Source: JBBAFS01 sp041655255 (GTDB lineage Bacteria; Spirochaetota; Spirochaetia; Sphaerochaetales; Sphaerochaetaceae). From it: 13,454 nucleotides of DNA. Shown here one piece after another: positions 13,310-13,454 of this stretch. The notes under the pieces are model-generated. The model had not been told where the DNA came from. It was given only the letters and a program-made list of their open reading frames with translations, and did not search any database. Position numbers and translations under genes: made by a program. The DNA lies in the NCBI GenBank assembly GCA_041655255.1, contig JBBAFS010000045.1, forward strand, positions 1 through 13,454, read 5' to 3'. Position 1 is the stretch's first letter; every line of letters starts with the position of its first letter.

Positions 13310-13454
13310 GTGATTGAAGAACTTCATAAAGAATCGATTCTCTCAAGTAGTTTTCAAAGTGAAGCTGATGTTCAAGAAAATATCTTGCGTCCTAAAACAT
13401 TGAAAGATTTCCAAGGACAACAAAAGATTAAAGATAACCTCTCCATTTTTATTC
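13310..13454 (+). CDS. ruvB: Holliday junction branch-migration helicase RuvB, 5' part (3' end outside window)
   Basis: The first 48 codons of RuvB, the hexameric AAA+ motor that drives branch migration with RuvA. LRPKTLKDFQGQQKIKDNLS matches the invariant RuvB entry sequence (LRP..L.dF.GQ....NL.IFI); the Walker motifs lie beyond the window. The start is GTG at 13310, 3 nt after the ruvA stop, with a TTAGG about 8 nt upstream. The order yebC-ruvC-ruvA-ruvB is thus intact as far as can be seen. Confidence 0.93.
   Translation, partial: MIEELHKESILSSSFQSEADVQENILRPKTLKDFQGQQKIKDNLSIFI

Overview
The window is an AT-rich bacterial chromosome segment (I judge about 40% GC by eye, not counted). It is densely packed with housekeeping genes and reads most like a spirochaete. 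The main hints are a PEGA plus FGE-like membrane protein upstream of smpB, a divergent signal peptidase I–hemW pair, a tmRNA whose resume context (AACTGCC) resembles the Treponema tmRNA as I remember it, and a stand-alone rpsD. This assignment is inference; I cannot name a genus. I see no insertion sequence, phage gene, CRISPR array, integrase or attachment site.

Layout. Positions 1-1414 (+): the 3' end of miaB, followed closely by a Sir2-family deacylase. Positions 1411-2608 (-): an SPFH/band-7 membrane protein followed by a 56-residue ribbon-helix-helix protein, whose stop codon overlaps that of sir2. Positions 2671-3399 (-): rpsD as a single-gene unit with a promoter, a 5' hairpin and a strong terminator. 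Positions 3498-4271 (+): a secreted, probably outer-membrane beta-barrel protein of unknown function. Positions 4282-6647 (-): an ABC-2 type exporter pair (ATPase, then a large permease) coupled by a TAATG overlap; the ATPase looks leaderless. Positions 6681-9062 (-): a membrane PEGA/FGE-like protein, smpB, the tmRNA gene ssrA and its terminator. Positions 9099-11313 (+): lepB and hemW, overlapping by 11 nt. Positions 11362-13454 (+): a promoter, then yebC, ruvC, ruvA and the beginning of ruvB.

How the genes work together. SmpB and tmRNA form the trans-translation system that rescues stalled ribosomes; they lie side by side in functional order, downstream of a membrane protein that looks like a non-catalytic FGE homologue. 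YebC (ribosome-associated factor/regulator) leads the Holliday-junction operon ruvC-ruvA-ruvB. MiaB modifies tRNA and S4 builds the 30S subunit, so much of the window serves translation and its quality control. The less understood parts are the SPFH–RHH pair, the PEGA/FGE-like protein, the beta-barrel candidate and the exporter of unknown substrate.

Start sites fall into two groups. Most genes have a recognisable purine-rich Shine-Dalgarno sequence. The ABC ATPase, the PEGA/FGE protein and lepB have none, and their predicted promoters sit almost on the start codon.
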